From: Promethearchaeota archaeon
GTDB taxonomy: Archaea; Asgardarchaeota; Lokiarchaeia; Sigyniarchaeales; Promethearchaeaceae
DNA length: 64,000 nucleotides
Direction: 5' to 3'
NCBI GenBank assembly: GCA_016933055.1
Contig: JAFGBS010000009.1
Location: forward strand, 571,590-635,589
In this document: positions 36,314 through 44,668 of the stretch, piece after piece
How positions within the stretch are numbered: position 1 is the stretch's first letter
How the letters are laid out: the number at the start of each line of letters is the position of its first letter
Notes under the pieces: model-generated
What the model saw: the letters and a program-made list of their open reading frames with translations, nothing else
Database searches by the model: none
Told to the model about the DNA's origin: nothing
Translations under genes and position numbers: made by a program

Positions 36314-37582
36314 ATGAATTCAGCACAAGAATCACCACAAGTCAAAAAAAAATTAGTTAAAACCCTAAAAACCTCTCAAAAATTAAAAAAGATTATGGCA
36401 TGGTACTTTATTAAGGGAAAACTCTATTCAAAACTCCCATGGAAACAAGTTGCTTGGAGTGTATCAGGTTTTCCCACGGAATTCCTTTGGGCATATAACG
36501 TGTACCCATTTTTACCGGAGAATTGTGCTACCATTGCTGCGGCTCGTCATAAATCACAAGAATTAATCGAATATGCAGAAGCGTGTGGATACTGTAGGGA
36601 CCTTTGCAGTTATTTTAAGACAAATATTGGAGCGTACGATTCAAAATTACCCGCACAATTTGGAGGGTTAGAAAAGCCAGACTTAATGACTTGTACAAAC
36701 ACAGTCTGCGACACACACGTAAAATGGTTCCAAACCCAATCTAGAAATCTCAATGTTCCCTTATTTGTTTGGGACATTCCCGCTTACGTGTCTGGATCCG
36801 ATGAGAAGACCATGAATCGCTATCTAGATTATGTGACGGACCAGTTCTGGGAATTTACAGATTTTATGTACGACCATACAGGTAAGAAATTTAACCAGAA
36901 AAAATTTATTAAAACTGTAAAAAAAGCTGATGAACTGGCAGTTCTTTGGCGTGAATTATTCAAATACCGGAAGCAAATCCCTGCTCCATTAGGTTATGCA
37001 GACACCCTTGGAGATGTATTTCCAATGTTTGCATTACCCGGTAAAAATCGAGGTATAAAATTCTATCGAGAACTGGTAGAAGAAGTCAAAGAAGCCGCAA
37101 AAGTAGGAAAGGGTGTGGTTGAAGATGAAAAATACCGATTATTATTTGAAGGTATTCCCTTTTGGTATAAGATTAAATTTTTCCATCAGCTAGCAAATTT
37201 CGGAGCAGTTGTTACATATGAACCATATACGTGGAGCTTCGGTGTACGACGGGAGATTTTTGATGATGATATAGATAGATCTTTACGAGAAATGGCTAAA
37301 TCCCTAATCCACACACCCTATTGGTACAATTTGGAGACAAGAGTCGAGTATTTCAAGAAAGTGATTGAAGAATATAAAATTGATGGGGTAATATTGCACA
37401 ATAACCTTTCTTGCAGACCGAGTACGACGGGTATGGCAGACTTAAAACAAATCATTCAGGAAGAACTCGGTATACCTGTTCTTTTATTGACCTGTGATAT
37501 GAATGATCCCAGAGCATTCTCAGAAGCGCCAATGCAAACACGATTAGAAAGTTTTATAGAATTACTTGAATCTAGAGCTTAA
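36314..37582 (+). CDS. 2-hydroxyacyl-CoA dehydratase/benzoyl-CoA reductase-like large subunit
   Basis: A 422-residue HgdA/BcrB-type protein. Family marks are GFPTEFLWAYNVYPFLPEN near residue 53, ACGYCRDLC near 92, CTNTVCDTH near 120, and HNNLSCRPSTTGM with a cluster Cys near 360. It ends LLTCDMNDPRAFSEAPMQTR, the usual C-terminal family motif. AGGAGG (36299-36304) sets the start. It forms the heterodimer with the preceding gene. With the window's aminotransferase, LarA-like racemase and IorA it could belong to amino-acid fermentation through 2-hydroxyacids, although these genes are not adjacent (inference). Confidence 0.8.
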   Translation: MNSAQESPQVKKKLVKTLKTSQKLKKIMAWYFIKGKLYSKLPWKQVAWSVSGFPTEFLWAYNVYPFLPENCATIAAARHKSQELIEYAEACGYCRDLCSYFKTNIGAYDSKLPAQFGGLEKPDLMTCTNTVCDTHVKWFQTQSRNLNVPLFVWDIPAYVSGSDEKTMNRYLDYVTDQFWEFTDFMYDHTGKKFNQKKFIKTVKKADELAVLWRELFKYRKQIPAPLGYADTLGDVFPMFALPGKNRGIKFYRELVEEVKEAAKVGKGVVEDEKYRLLFEGIPFWYKIKFFHQLANFGAVVTYEPYTWSFGVRREIFDDDIDRSLREMAKSLIHTPYWYNLETRVEYFKKVIEEYKIDGVILHNNLSCRPSTTGMADLKQIIQEELGIPVLLLTCDMNDPRAFSEAPMQTRLESFIELLESRA

Positions 37583-37738
37583 TCGATTAAAAGTAATGAA
37601 AAATCCAATAAAATGGGTGATCGGTGCCTCATCACTCAAGATCATCTTCATATAAGTGATTTATTCACTCTCAGATGGGTCAGAAATATCATCGACAACC
37701 GATCATACTAATCAATGATTTAGGGATTATCAATATTA

Positions 37739-38362
37739 TTAATTCGGTTTTATCTTTACTTTTCTTCCAATAATCTCTAGCCTATCCTCACAATATAATT
37801 CGATAGCTTCGGGGAAAGCTTCATGTTCCAGCTTTAATCCCCGTTCTTTCAAGGTTTCCTCGGTATCCTCAAATACTACTTCAAGTGATTTTTGAAGGAT
37901 AATAGGTCCATGATCCATTTGATCATCTACAAAATGAACAGTAATTCCTGTAATTTTTACCCCATATTCCACTGCATCTTTATACCCATGCATTCCTCGA
38001 AAACTCGGTAACAATGCGGGATGAATGTTTATAACACGATGAGGAAATTCTTGAAGAAAGTAGGAAGAAATCAGTCGCATATAACCCGCAAGAACAACAA
38101 GTTCTACATCCCATTTTTTAAGTTCAGTGACAATATTACGATCATGTTCTTCACGTGAATTAATCCCCGATCGAGAACAAATAATAGCTGGAATATTATG
38201 CATAATTGCCCGTTCTAGGCAATATGCATCAGGATTATCACTAATCAACACAGATACTACTGTTTTTCCTTTCAATCGTCCATTTTCACAAGATTTTATA
38301 ATTGCTTCTGCGTTTGATCCGGACCCCGATGCTAATATCCCTAAATGCACTGGTTTAACCAT
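37739..38362 (-). CDS. purN: Phosphoribosylglycinamide formyltransferase
   Basis: A 207-residue GART of the folate-dependent type. It has LGILASGSGSNAEAII near the start for phosphate binding. The catalytic region is VVLAGYMRLIS then INIHPALLPSFRGMHGYKDA with catalytic Asn and His, and VDDQMDHGPII with the Asp. It adds the C8 formyl group to GAR from 10-formyl-tetrahydrofolate. Length fits bacterial PurN. The other late purine gene, purH, is 20 kb away. Confidence 0.92.
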   Translation of the reverse strand: MVKPVHLGILASGSGSNAEAIIKSCENGRLKGKTVVSVLISDNPDAYCLERAIMHNIPAIICSRSGINSREEHDRNIVTELKKWDVELVVLAGYMRLISSYFLQEFPHRVINIHPALLPSFRGMHGYKDAVEYGVKITGITVHFVDDQMDHGPIILQKSLEVVFEDTEETLKERGLKLEHEAFPEAIELYCEDRLEIIGRKVKIKPN

Positions 38363-38422
38363 AAATACAGTAAACTGAGATTATTAATAAAAGTAGATGA
38401 ATTAGGGTTATCGGTATAATTT

Positions 38423-38791
38423 TTAATACCCACGGGTTCTACGAATAATATCTCCTTTTAGAACAACTTGGACGCCTTTATATTTGCCGTAGGATTTGGC
38501 ATGACTTGAAAATATGTTACCAATAATGAGTCCGCCATCGAATTTACAATCTAAACAAGCTTTTTCCAATAATCGAACTTGATTAATTCCTATCGAACGG
38601 TTCCAATCTTTAATAAACACACCAAATTGTGCATCATCTGTCTTGATTATCGCATCAAAATTCCATTTTTGTCCCGATTTCCCTATAACACTATCTGATA
38701 ATTCATGAAACAAATATTTTCGAGAAAAGTAATCTTTAACGAGGGTTTTGAGTGGTTGTTCCTTTACATTTTCTTGTGCATCATTGTCCAT
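38423..38791 (-). CDS. Small PD-(D/E)XK nuclease-like protein
   Basis: A 122-residue basic protein. Its order resembles an Mrr-like restriction-endonuclease fold: strand with Asp (KWNFDAIIK), strand FGVFIKDW where the (D/E/Q)xK site would be (here I-K), helix INQVRLLEKACLD, strand GGLIIGN and a final strand pair GVQVVLKGDII. The catalytic acidic residue before Lys is missing, so activity is doubtful. Archaeal proteins of this size can act in Holliday-junction or DNA-end processing. It shares direction with purN, with 60 bp between. Confidence 0.5.
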   Translation of the reverse strand: MDNDAQENVKEQPLKTLVKDYFSRKYLFHELSDSVIGKSGQKWNFDAIIKTDDAQFGVFIKDWNRSIGINQVRLLEKACLDCKFDGGLIIGNIFSSHAKSYGKYKGVQVVLKGDIIRRTRGY

Positions 38792-38943
38792 CTATGATCA
38801 CCCGATTGATTACGTACATACTCCTAATTTTATAATATGTAGAAAAGATAATAGATCACACCTATAAAAGGTAGTATTATCACAGCAATACCCCTTTAAT
38901 CGACAAAATCGAATATCAAAGAATCATCCGACACTATTCGACA

Positions 38944-39762
38944 TTATCTCATATTCCATAATTCTAAGAATGAGTAGGAGTGCTTAGGACCGTTTATTTT
39001 CACAAAATTTAAAATATCTTCTAGTAAATTCCGATGCAAAATTTCTATGATCTCATTGCATACATGCGTACATTCAATATATTCATAATTGCACTTATCT
39101 CGTGATAATTGATCACATAGTGTTTTCAGTTTGAGTGATATTCCTTCAGATTGCAGGACTGTAAAATGATCCCAACCATCTATTACACCTGCAATGGTTT
39201 TTGGTGGTAAAATTTTCAATAGATCGAACACAGGTTCTAATCGGATTCGAATTTTCTCTTTTGTATTCTCAGATGCAAACTCCGTTTCACAGAATTGCAC
39301 ATAATGATTAAAGAGAATTTTTGCTTGGGATGTTTTAGTGGTATCTGTTATTTTCCACCTTGAAGCAACTTTACACGTAATAGTTCCGTCATCAGCAAAT
39401 TTTTTCTCTTCACTAGGCTGATTCGAAAATCCTGTGGGATAAATCCAACATTGCGGAGGTTTAATTAATGTGCTATGTAGTTTACATCCATTAGTGGTAA
39501 CATCATAAAAAACACATTTGGAATTTGACGTGGAGATGTTTATTTTGAATGAAAATAAATCCCCTCTTCTGAAATCTTCTTTTTCTGCTATATTTTGCCC
39601 GATATAATGTTCTGCTAAAAATTTAGGCACATCTATCATTATATGGCAACAATCTGCATGACATATAGAAGGATCAATACAATTTGGTCCGCTGATGGAA
39701 TCTCGCATCAAGATGTTATATTTTCTAATCAATTCTAGCATCTGTGCACTGGATTGCTCCAT
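38944..39762 (-). CDS. YkgJ-like cysteine-cluster protein
   Basis: A 272-residue protein from the ATG at 39762. An ATG at 39837, four bases after the upstream stop, would add 25 mostly hydrophobic residues and cannot be excluded. The N-terminal half carries the metal-chelating pattern NCIDPSICHADCCH, then CVFYDVTTNGCKLH and PPQCWIYP. This is the Cys arrangement of the YkgJ/UPF0153 family thought to bind zinc or an Fe-S cluster. The C-terminal half is helical with further Cys near the end. The function is unknown. It is last in a three-gene run with the longin-like/wHTH protein and the Arf-like GTPase. Confidence 0.6.
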   Translation of the reverse strand: MEQSSAQMLELIRKYNILMRDSISGPNCIDPSICHADCCHIMIDVPKFLAEHYIGQNIAEKEDFRRGDLFSFKINISTSNSKCVFYDVTTNGCKLHSTLIKPPQCWIYPTGFSNQPSEEKKFADDGTITCKVASRWKITDTTKTSQAKILFNHYVQFCETEFASENTKEKIRIRLEPVFDLLKILPPKTIAGVIDGWDHFTVLQSEGISLKLKTLCDQLSRDKCNYEYIECTHVCNEIIEILHRNLLEDILNFVKINGPKHSYSFLELWNMR

Positions 39763-39841
39763 TTGTTTTATAACGATCAAAGCGGTAAATATTTTTGTTT
39801 GAATTAAACCAGCGTGTAAGGGGAAACATAAAAACAAAAAG

Positions 39842-40402
39842 TTAGTTATTTAAAGTCCAAGCCCACGCTCTTCCGACTTTTTGGGTTCGTTGAATGACTT
39901 CTCGCTCTTCTAGTTCACTCATTACTTTCCACACTTCAGAGTTGGTCATTTTGAAATATCTTCGAATTTCAGGAGTAGTTAGGGTTTCGCCACTAAGCAT
40001 ATTCATTATTATTCTTTTTATTTCATCGTAATCTTGTGAAATTGTCGTAAGGTCACCATCCTCGCTCATTTCCTCCTTTTGATCCATTTGATAGATGATA
40101 TCTTCTGCGATCTCATGAAGTCGTTTAAGTTTCATATCTATGTTTCGAGGTTTCATGAATAAGGCACAAAGTTCAAGCCCTCGTGGAAAAGCAACTACAT
40201 AGAAGTTATCGTATAAAATTGCTGTGGGTTTCAAACCCGAATTTCCTCCTCGAAAACTTAAATAGAAATTCATTAGGAAATTCTCATAGTCTATATTTAT
40301 CTCATTTTCTACAAACGTGACAACACTCTTAAGAATGGGTCCTTCTATGAGATCAAATCCGAGTTTTGCTGCCGAAATTATCTCATTTTCATCAAAATTC
40401 AT
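39842..40402 (-). CDS. Longin/Roadblock-like domain fused to a winged helix
   Basis: A 186-residue two-part protein. The N-terminal 110 residues begin with a helix/strand set (LGFDLIEGPILKSVV, then ILYDNFYVVAFPRGLELCALFM) that looks like a profilin-like longin or Roadblock fold. An acidic linker follows (about 108-125). Then comes a clear winged helix (EIKRIIMNMLSGETLTTPEI, SEVWKVMSELEEREVIQRTQ) ending in an aromatic wing. Its start is 15 bp from the GTPase stop, so they are co-transcribed. A GTPase-responsive transcription regulator is a tempting reading but is inference. Confidence 0.6.
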   Translation of the reverse strand: MNFDENEIISAAKLGFDLIEGPILKSVVTFVENEINIDYENFLMNFYLSFRGGNSGLKPTAILYDNFYVVAFPRGLELCALFMKPRNIDMKLKRLHEIAEDIIYQMDQKEEMSEDGDLTTISQDYDEIKRIIMNMLSGETLTTPEIRRYFKMTNSEVWKVMSELEEREVIQRTQKVGRAWAWTLNN

Positions 40403-40417
40403 TATAGTTCTCTCCTT

Positions 40418-40963
40418 TCATGCTCCTTTCTCCTTTTCAATTTCTTCCATGATCACATTAATGATTTCCACTAAAATTCTCCGCTGTTCCTGATTTATCG
40501 CAGTGATACCATAAGTGGGTACTTGAAGGACATCTTTAACCATTTTTGGATTTAGGTGCCCATCCAAGTCTTGTTTATTAGCAAGAGCGACAATTTTTGC
40601 ACAGTCGTCTGGAAACAAATTTTTTGTATGGCTTACTAGTTCTTTTGTACTAAGAACGTTTTTGGGAGAAGAGTCGGTAACAATAAACACAATATCTGAA
40701 CCTTCTATATATTGGCTCATGTAATGTTTTAGATATGCTTTTTGTCCTCCAAAATCCCAAATTTTTAATTTAAATCCTTCAAAATCTAGTGTTCCCAAAT
40801 CAAAACCTTGAGTTGGATTATATTTTTTTTCGATATTTTTCTGCGTAAGGAGTTTCATCAGTGTAGTTTTTCCCACTGCGGGAGAACCCACAAAGGAAAT
40901 TTTTCCTACCGCGGGACGTGTTTTTACTTTAGGGATGTCCAGTGGGTTTTCATCAATTGTCAT
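40418..40963 (-). CDS. Arf/Arl-like small GTPase
   Basis: From the ATG at 40963, which follows GAGAGAAG, the protein has 181 residues; a longer frame upstream adds a hydrophobic stretch unlikely to be translated. It has P-loop GSPAVGKT (26-33), switch I NPTQGF with the Mg Thr at 51, switch II WDFGGQ (69-74) and base-recognition NKQD (129-132). WDxGGQ and NKQD are hallmarks of the Arf/Arl/Sar family rather than Ras or Rab. There is no N-terminal Gly2 for myristoylation and no C-terminal Cys for prenylation. It is first in a unit with the longin-like/wHTH and Cys-cluster genes, and divergent from the rubrerythrin operon. Confidence 0.87.
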   Translation of the reverse strand: MTIDENPLDIPKVKTRPAVGKISFVGSPAVGKTTLMKLLTQKNIEKKYNPTQGFDLGTLDFEGFKLKIWDFGGQKAYLKHYMSQYIEGSDIVFIVTDSSPKNVLSTKELVSHTKNLFPDDCAKIVALANKQDLDGHLNPKMVKDVLQVPTYGITAINQEQRRILVEIINVIMEEIEKEKGA

Positions 40964-41114
40964 CTTATCTTCTCTCGGAACAAGTAGTATGAAGAAAGAA
41001 AAAACGAAAAGTAATTTCATTTCTGGTAACATGGAGATATTACTCGGATATATCACATGAAATAACAAAAATCTCACAAAATACTTAATAGAACACAAGC
41101 TGAAAATTGAATAC

Positions 41115-41699
41115 ATGGAGCTAGTAAAATCGAAATCTACGTTGCAAATGGCTATTACAGGAGAAACTGAAGCTATTGTTAAATATGATGCATATTCTAA
41201 GAAAGCGAAAGATGAGGGTCTGCCAAATATAGCCTATCTGTTTGATGCATTAGTCCAAGCCGAACAAATTCATAATCGGAACCATTATAATGCTCTAAAG
41301 TCAGTATCCGAAGTCCAATTTACTCCTACGATCCCTCCCAAAATCCATGTTGGCTCTACTTTGCAAAATCTGCAAGATTCAATTAAGGGAGAACAATACG
41401 AATCCAAAAATATGTATCCTGATTTCATAAAAGAGATACGTGATGAATTAAGGGAAGAAAATGGACGTGTTGCTAAATTGTCCTTTGCATGGGCAGAAGA
41501 AGTAGAATTGGGACATGCAGATGCTTTGAAAATTGCACTTAAAGCGTTAGAGAGTGGGCATGATCTTGATGTACAAGCTATATTCGTTTGTAGAGTATGT
41601 GGGAATTTGGTATTTAACGAACCTGAAGAATTTTGTTCAGTGTGTGGTCATGATCAACGCTTCTTCATGAAAATCAATAGGTCTGGAGATGAGAAATAA
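41115..41699 (+). CDS. Rubrerythrin
   Basis: A 194-residue protein. The ferritin-like four-helix domain supplies di-iron ligands in TGETEAIVKYDAYSKKA (about 15-31), EQIHNRNHYNAL, GEQYESKNMYPDF and WAEEVELGHADAL. The C-terminus has a rubredoxin-like knuckle pair CRVCGN and CSVCGH (about 158-180). Rubrerythrins reduce hydrogen peroxide in anaerobes. Its stop overlaps the next gene's ATG (TAATG), coupling it to an iron/manganese transporter. Confidence 0.9.
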   Translation: MELVKSKSTLQMAITGETEAIVKYDAYSKKAKDEGLPNIAYLFDALVQAEQIHNRNHYNALKSVSEVQFTPTIPPKIHVGSTLQNLQDSIKGEQYESKNMYPDFIKEIRDELREENGRVAKLSFAWAEEVELGHADALKIALKALESGHDLDVQAIFVCRVCGNLVFNEPEEFCSVCGHDQRFFMKINRSGDEK

Positions 41700-42409
41700 T
41701 GTCATATGAAGATAGATTTCATCTTAGCGGCGGAGAAATAATTCGTCAAATCACATTCGGATTAAATGATGGTATCGTTTCAATCTTTGCTTTATTAGCT
41801 GGAATTTATGGATCTGGACAAGATGATAAGGTAATATTAATCACGTTACTAGCTGCTGCAGTTGCTGGGGCCCTTTCTATGGCTGCGGGAGAGTTTATTA
41901 GTGGAAAAGGTGAACGAGATTATTATAATCACGAAATAGATCAAGAACGTCTCGAGATAAAACTCTGTCCAGATATTGAAAAAGAGGAAATCCGTTTTAT
42001 TTACCAAGACAAAGGGTTCTCTGGAGAGATCTTAGATACTATTGTAAACCATATTACTTCAGATCGAGATTTGTGGGTAAGAGAAATGGTGATTTCTGAG
42101 CTTGGCGTTACAGAGGTGGAGGATGCAAAAACTGGGATTAGAAATTCTATCGTAATCTTTTTTACTTTTATCTTGGGCTCATTATTTCCTACACTCCCTT
42201 ATTTGATTCTTTTACCCTTTACCGTTAATCCGTTCACTAAGTTCATCATTGCAACGATTATTACATTTGGAGGTTTATTTCTTGCAGGTGCGCTGAAAAA
42301 ATTCGTTACGGGCAAGAATTGGATAAAAAGTGGTCTGGAAATGTTACTTGTAGGTGCATTCGCATTCTCAGTTTCTTATTTTATCGGATTGGCAATCGAG
42401 TTATTGTAA
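41699..42409 (+). CDS. VIT1/CCC1-family Fe2+/Mn2+ transporter
   Basis: A 236-residue membrane protein of the vacuolar iron transporter family. It has the FGLNDGIVSIFALLAGIYG helix near residue 21, the AGALSMAAGEFISGKGERDYY segment, and a cytosolic Glu-rich metal-binding region between helices 2 and 3. Three further hydrophobic segments follow (about 145-235). It would export or store iron or manganese, and fits its coupling to rubrerythrin in limiting iron-driven oxidative stress. Confidence 0.87.
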   Translation: MSYEDRFHLSGGEIIRQITFGLNDGIVSIFALLAGIYGSGQDDKVILITLLAAAVAGALSMAAGEFISGKGERDYYNHEIDQERLEIKLCPDIEKEEIRFIYQDKGFSGEILDTIVNHITSDRDLWVREMVISELGVTEVEDAKTGIRNSIVIFFTFILGSLFPTLPYLILLPFTVNPFTKFIIATIITFGGLFLAGALKKFVTGKNWIKSGLEMLLVGAFAFSVSYFIGLAIELL

Positions 42410-42416
42410 ATAAATA

Positions 42417-42434
42417 AGCAGAATTATTTCTGCT
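42417..42434 (+). terminator. Hairpin after the rubrerythrin-VIT1 operon
   Basis: AGCAGAA and TTCTGCT form a perfect 7-bp stem around TTAT, starting 8 bp after the VIT1 stop and followed by ACATTTTCT. The position suggests a terminator or RNA-end-stabilising hairpin. Archaeal termination mostly uses T tracts, so the role is uncertain. Confidence 0.35.
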
Positions 42435-42605
42435 ACATTTTCTGCTAGTGAACTTCTATCCCACCATGTAAATCATATTCATCAAACTCAGATACCATGT
42501 TAGATGCAGAATAAATCATTCCTAAATACAAGAACTATGGATGAAATCTATGCTATAAAAAGCCGAATATACAATTTGAATTGTTATATATGGAAAAAGG
42601 GAATT

Positions 42606-43622
42606 TTAATGTGAACCATAGAATAGAAATTGACTCATCGAGACTATTTTTTCTACACTTGGTAATGTTTTAACTTCTAATTGAGGTGAGAAGGGAATAG
42701 TTGTTTCCGTCCCAATCCTTTGATAAGTAAAATTTAGTTTTCTCTCTAGAAGACTTGCTGCGATCTCTCCGCTGAGTCCAAATTGTTTATAATCTTCGTC
42801 CACAATCAATATTTTCCCTGTCTTTTGAACACTGGCTGCAATATTATCAATATCTAATGGAACAATGGTTCGTAAATCTAGAATTTCTGCTGAAATATTT
42901 TGTTTCTCTAGTTCAATGGCAGCATCCATGCATCGATGCACTGCAACTCCCGCAGACACCATTGTGAGGTCGGTTCCCTCTTTTAGTACTTTAAGTTTTC
43001 CTATCTCTAAAGGTACCCAGTGGTCGGGGACTTCACCCTCAATTCCATTTTCTGGAACATCAAATTTAACCGTGTTCCGACCACTTCCACCCAAGTAATA
43101 TAACAATTGTTCTGACAACAGCTTATGTTCGAGGAAGATTACAGGATGTTTTTCTTGTAATGCTGCAAGCATAAGACCTCCCGCATCTGCTGGATTACTT
43201 GGTAATAAGATCTTGATTCCAGGGATCGAAGCAATAGATCCGTAAAGGATCTGTTCATGCTGTCCTCCATCACCTAATCCTCCTCCACAGGGAGCGCGTA
43301 TAACTAAAGGAACACCCCATCGCTTTCCAGAAAAATCATATACTTTAGTTGCATGATTGACAATAGCATCAAAGGCTACACAAATGAAATCTATCATCCA
43401 CAGTTCCACAATCGGTTTTAAACCTGCCATTGCTGCTGTTATACCTGCTCCTAGAAAAGAAGCTTCTGAAATGGGAGTTGGAAATATACGATCCGAAAAA
43501 CGCGCGACTAGTGCACTTCTGTTAGTATGCACATCCTCTCCCATAATAATTATCCGATCATCCTCTAACATCGCTTGAATTATTGCATTCTCAATGGCTT
43601 CATCAAAATTCATCCTTTTCAT
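42606..43622 (-). CDS. 2-oxoacid dehydrogenase E1 component, beta subunit
   Basis: A 338-residue transketolase-like beta chain as in pyruvate, acetoin or branched-chain dehydrogenases. It has the pyrimidine domain start NFDEAIENAIIQAMLEDD, GEDVHTNRSALV, and the typical VVIRAPCGGGLGDGGQHEQ-like stretch near residue 105. There is LRTIVPLD before the C-terminal transketolase domain and ILIVDEDYKQFG. Its start overlaps the alpha gene stop by ATGA. No E2 acyltransferase or E3 flavoprotein is nearby. Confidence 0.85.
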   Translation of the reverse strand: MKRMNFDEAIENAIIQAMLEDDRIIIMGEDVHTNRSALVARFSDRIFPTPISEASFLGAGITAAMAGLKPIVELWMIDFICVAFDAIVNHATKVYDFSGKRWGVPLVIRAPCGGGLGDGGQHEQILYGSIASIPGIKILLPSNPADAGGLMLAALQEKHPVIFLEHKLLSEQLLYYLGGSGRNTVKFDVPENGIEGEVPDHWVPLEIGKLKVLKEGTDLTMVSAGVAVHRCMDAAIELEKQNISAEILDLRTIVPLDIDNIAASVQKTGKILIVDEDYKQFGLSGEIAASLLERKLNFTYQRIGTETTIPFSPQLEVKTLPSVEKIVSMSQFLFYGSH

Positions 43623-44650
43623 TTGGATTTTCCCCCATATATTTCTAAAGTTCTTTCAAGAATTTTCTTTATTTCTCTGTGAATGTTTTGGTCCACTTCA
43701 TCAAATTCTTGAGCTAATTCCTGATGCTTTCTTCTTGTGATATATAATGGGTCATTCTTTGATTTCACTTGCTTTCTAAATTCCATAAGAGATGAGAGGA
43801 TAGTTCCGACACTTTTAATTCGTTTTCCTAAATTCGCACCTTTCGGAGTAAGAAAAGACTTAGTAATGGACGCGCCGTATTTTTTAAGGGTGTCCTTAGG
43901 ATTTAATAAAGGATCAGTGGTAAAATGACCTTCTCTGTGTGTAACAAGCACATGTAAAAAATAAGGTTTCTTATTTTTACGTATTCTGGGGATAATAACC
44001 TGAATCGCGTTATAAACTTCTTCCACATCTAATCCATTCAATGAAATACCATCTATCCCAAACCCATTAGCACGTTGAACTAAGTTCCCTCCGGTAAAAT
44101 CTGATGATTTTGAAGTGATGCTCCAGCCATTGTCTTTACAAACAAATAGAACTGGTAATTGCAAAGTGGATGCTAGATTGAGTGATTCTAATGCATGACC
44201 TTGATTATAACTTCCCTCTCCGGAGAAAGACACAGCAATATTATCTGTTTTTTTGTATTTCGCAGCTAATGCAAAACCCACCGCCCCTGGTAAGGAAGCT
44301 CCAACTATACCACTCGTTGCCATTAAGTATTCCTTAGAAAAAAGATGCATATGCCCTCCTAAACCTGCACAAAGTGATTCTTCTCCTGGATGTCCCATCA
44401 TCTCCAATAAAATTGAACTAGGATTCACCCCACGCATGATAAATTCTGGCGTACTGCGATGATCAGACGCGATTGCATCCCCATCAATTAAATTTGATAC
44501 AACACCTGCTATAGCAGCTTCAGTCCCAATACCAAGATGTAATTCCCCCGGAATCAAACCATCTTCCCATAAAACTTTGGTTAATTCTTCAAAAAAGCGG
44601 GAACGAACCATAAGTTCGTATAAGTGTAATACTTCTGCGTCCATAAGCAT
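43619..44650 (-). CDS. 2-oxoacid dehydrogenase E1 component, alpha subunit
   Basis: A 343-residue TPP-binding alpha chain. ELHLGIGTEAAIAGV is near residue 36, then SDHRSTPEFIMRG and GGHMHLF. The TPP motif runs SFSGEGSYNQGHALESLNLAS to VCKDNGWSI (about 138-172). The C-terminal 80 residues extend beyond the usual end with a charged helical tail. With the beta chain it decarboxylates a 2-oxoacid or acetoin-like compound. It follows an amidohydrolase by 18 bp. Confidence 0.85.
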   Translation of the reverse strand: MLMDAEVLHLYELMVRSRFFEELTKVLWEDGLIPGELHLGIGTEAAIAGVVSNLIDGDAIASDHRSTPEFIMRGVNPSSILLEMMGHPGEESLCAGLGGHMHLFSKEYLMATSGIVGASLPGAVGFALAAKYKKTDNIAVSFSGEGSYNQGHALESLNLASTLQLPVLFVCKDNGWSITSKSSDFTGGNLVQRANGFGIDGISLNGLDVEEVYNAIQVIIPRIRKNKKPYFLHVLVTHREGHFTTDPLLNPKDTLKKYGASITKSFLTPKGANLGKRIKSVGTILSSLMEFRKQVKSKNDPLYITRRKHQELAQEFDEVDQNIHREIKKILERTLEIYGGKSK

Positions 44651-44668
44651 GGTGTGATATCTGGCAAT

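Noticed and set aside
37580..37591. 12-bp palindrome TTAATCGATTAA at the end of the dehydratase large-subunit gene
   Set aside because: Short, includes the stop codon, and palindromes of this AT content arise easily by chance.
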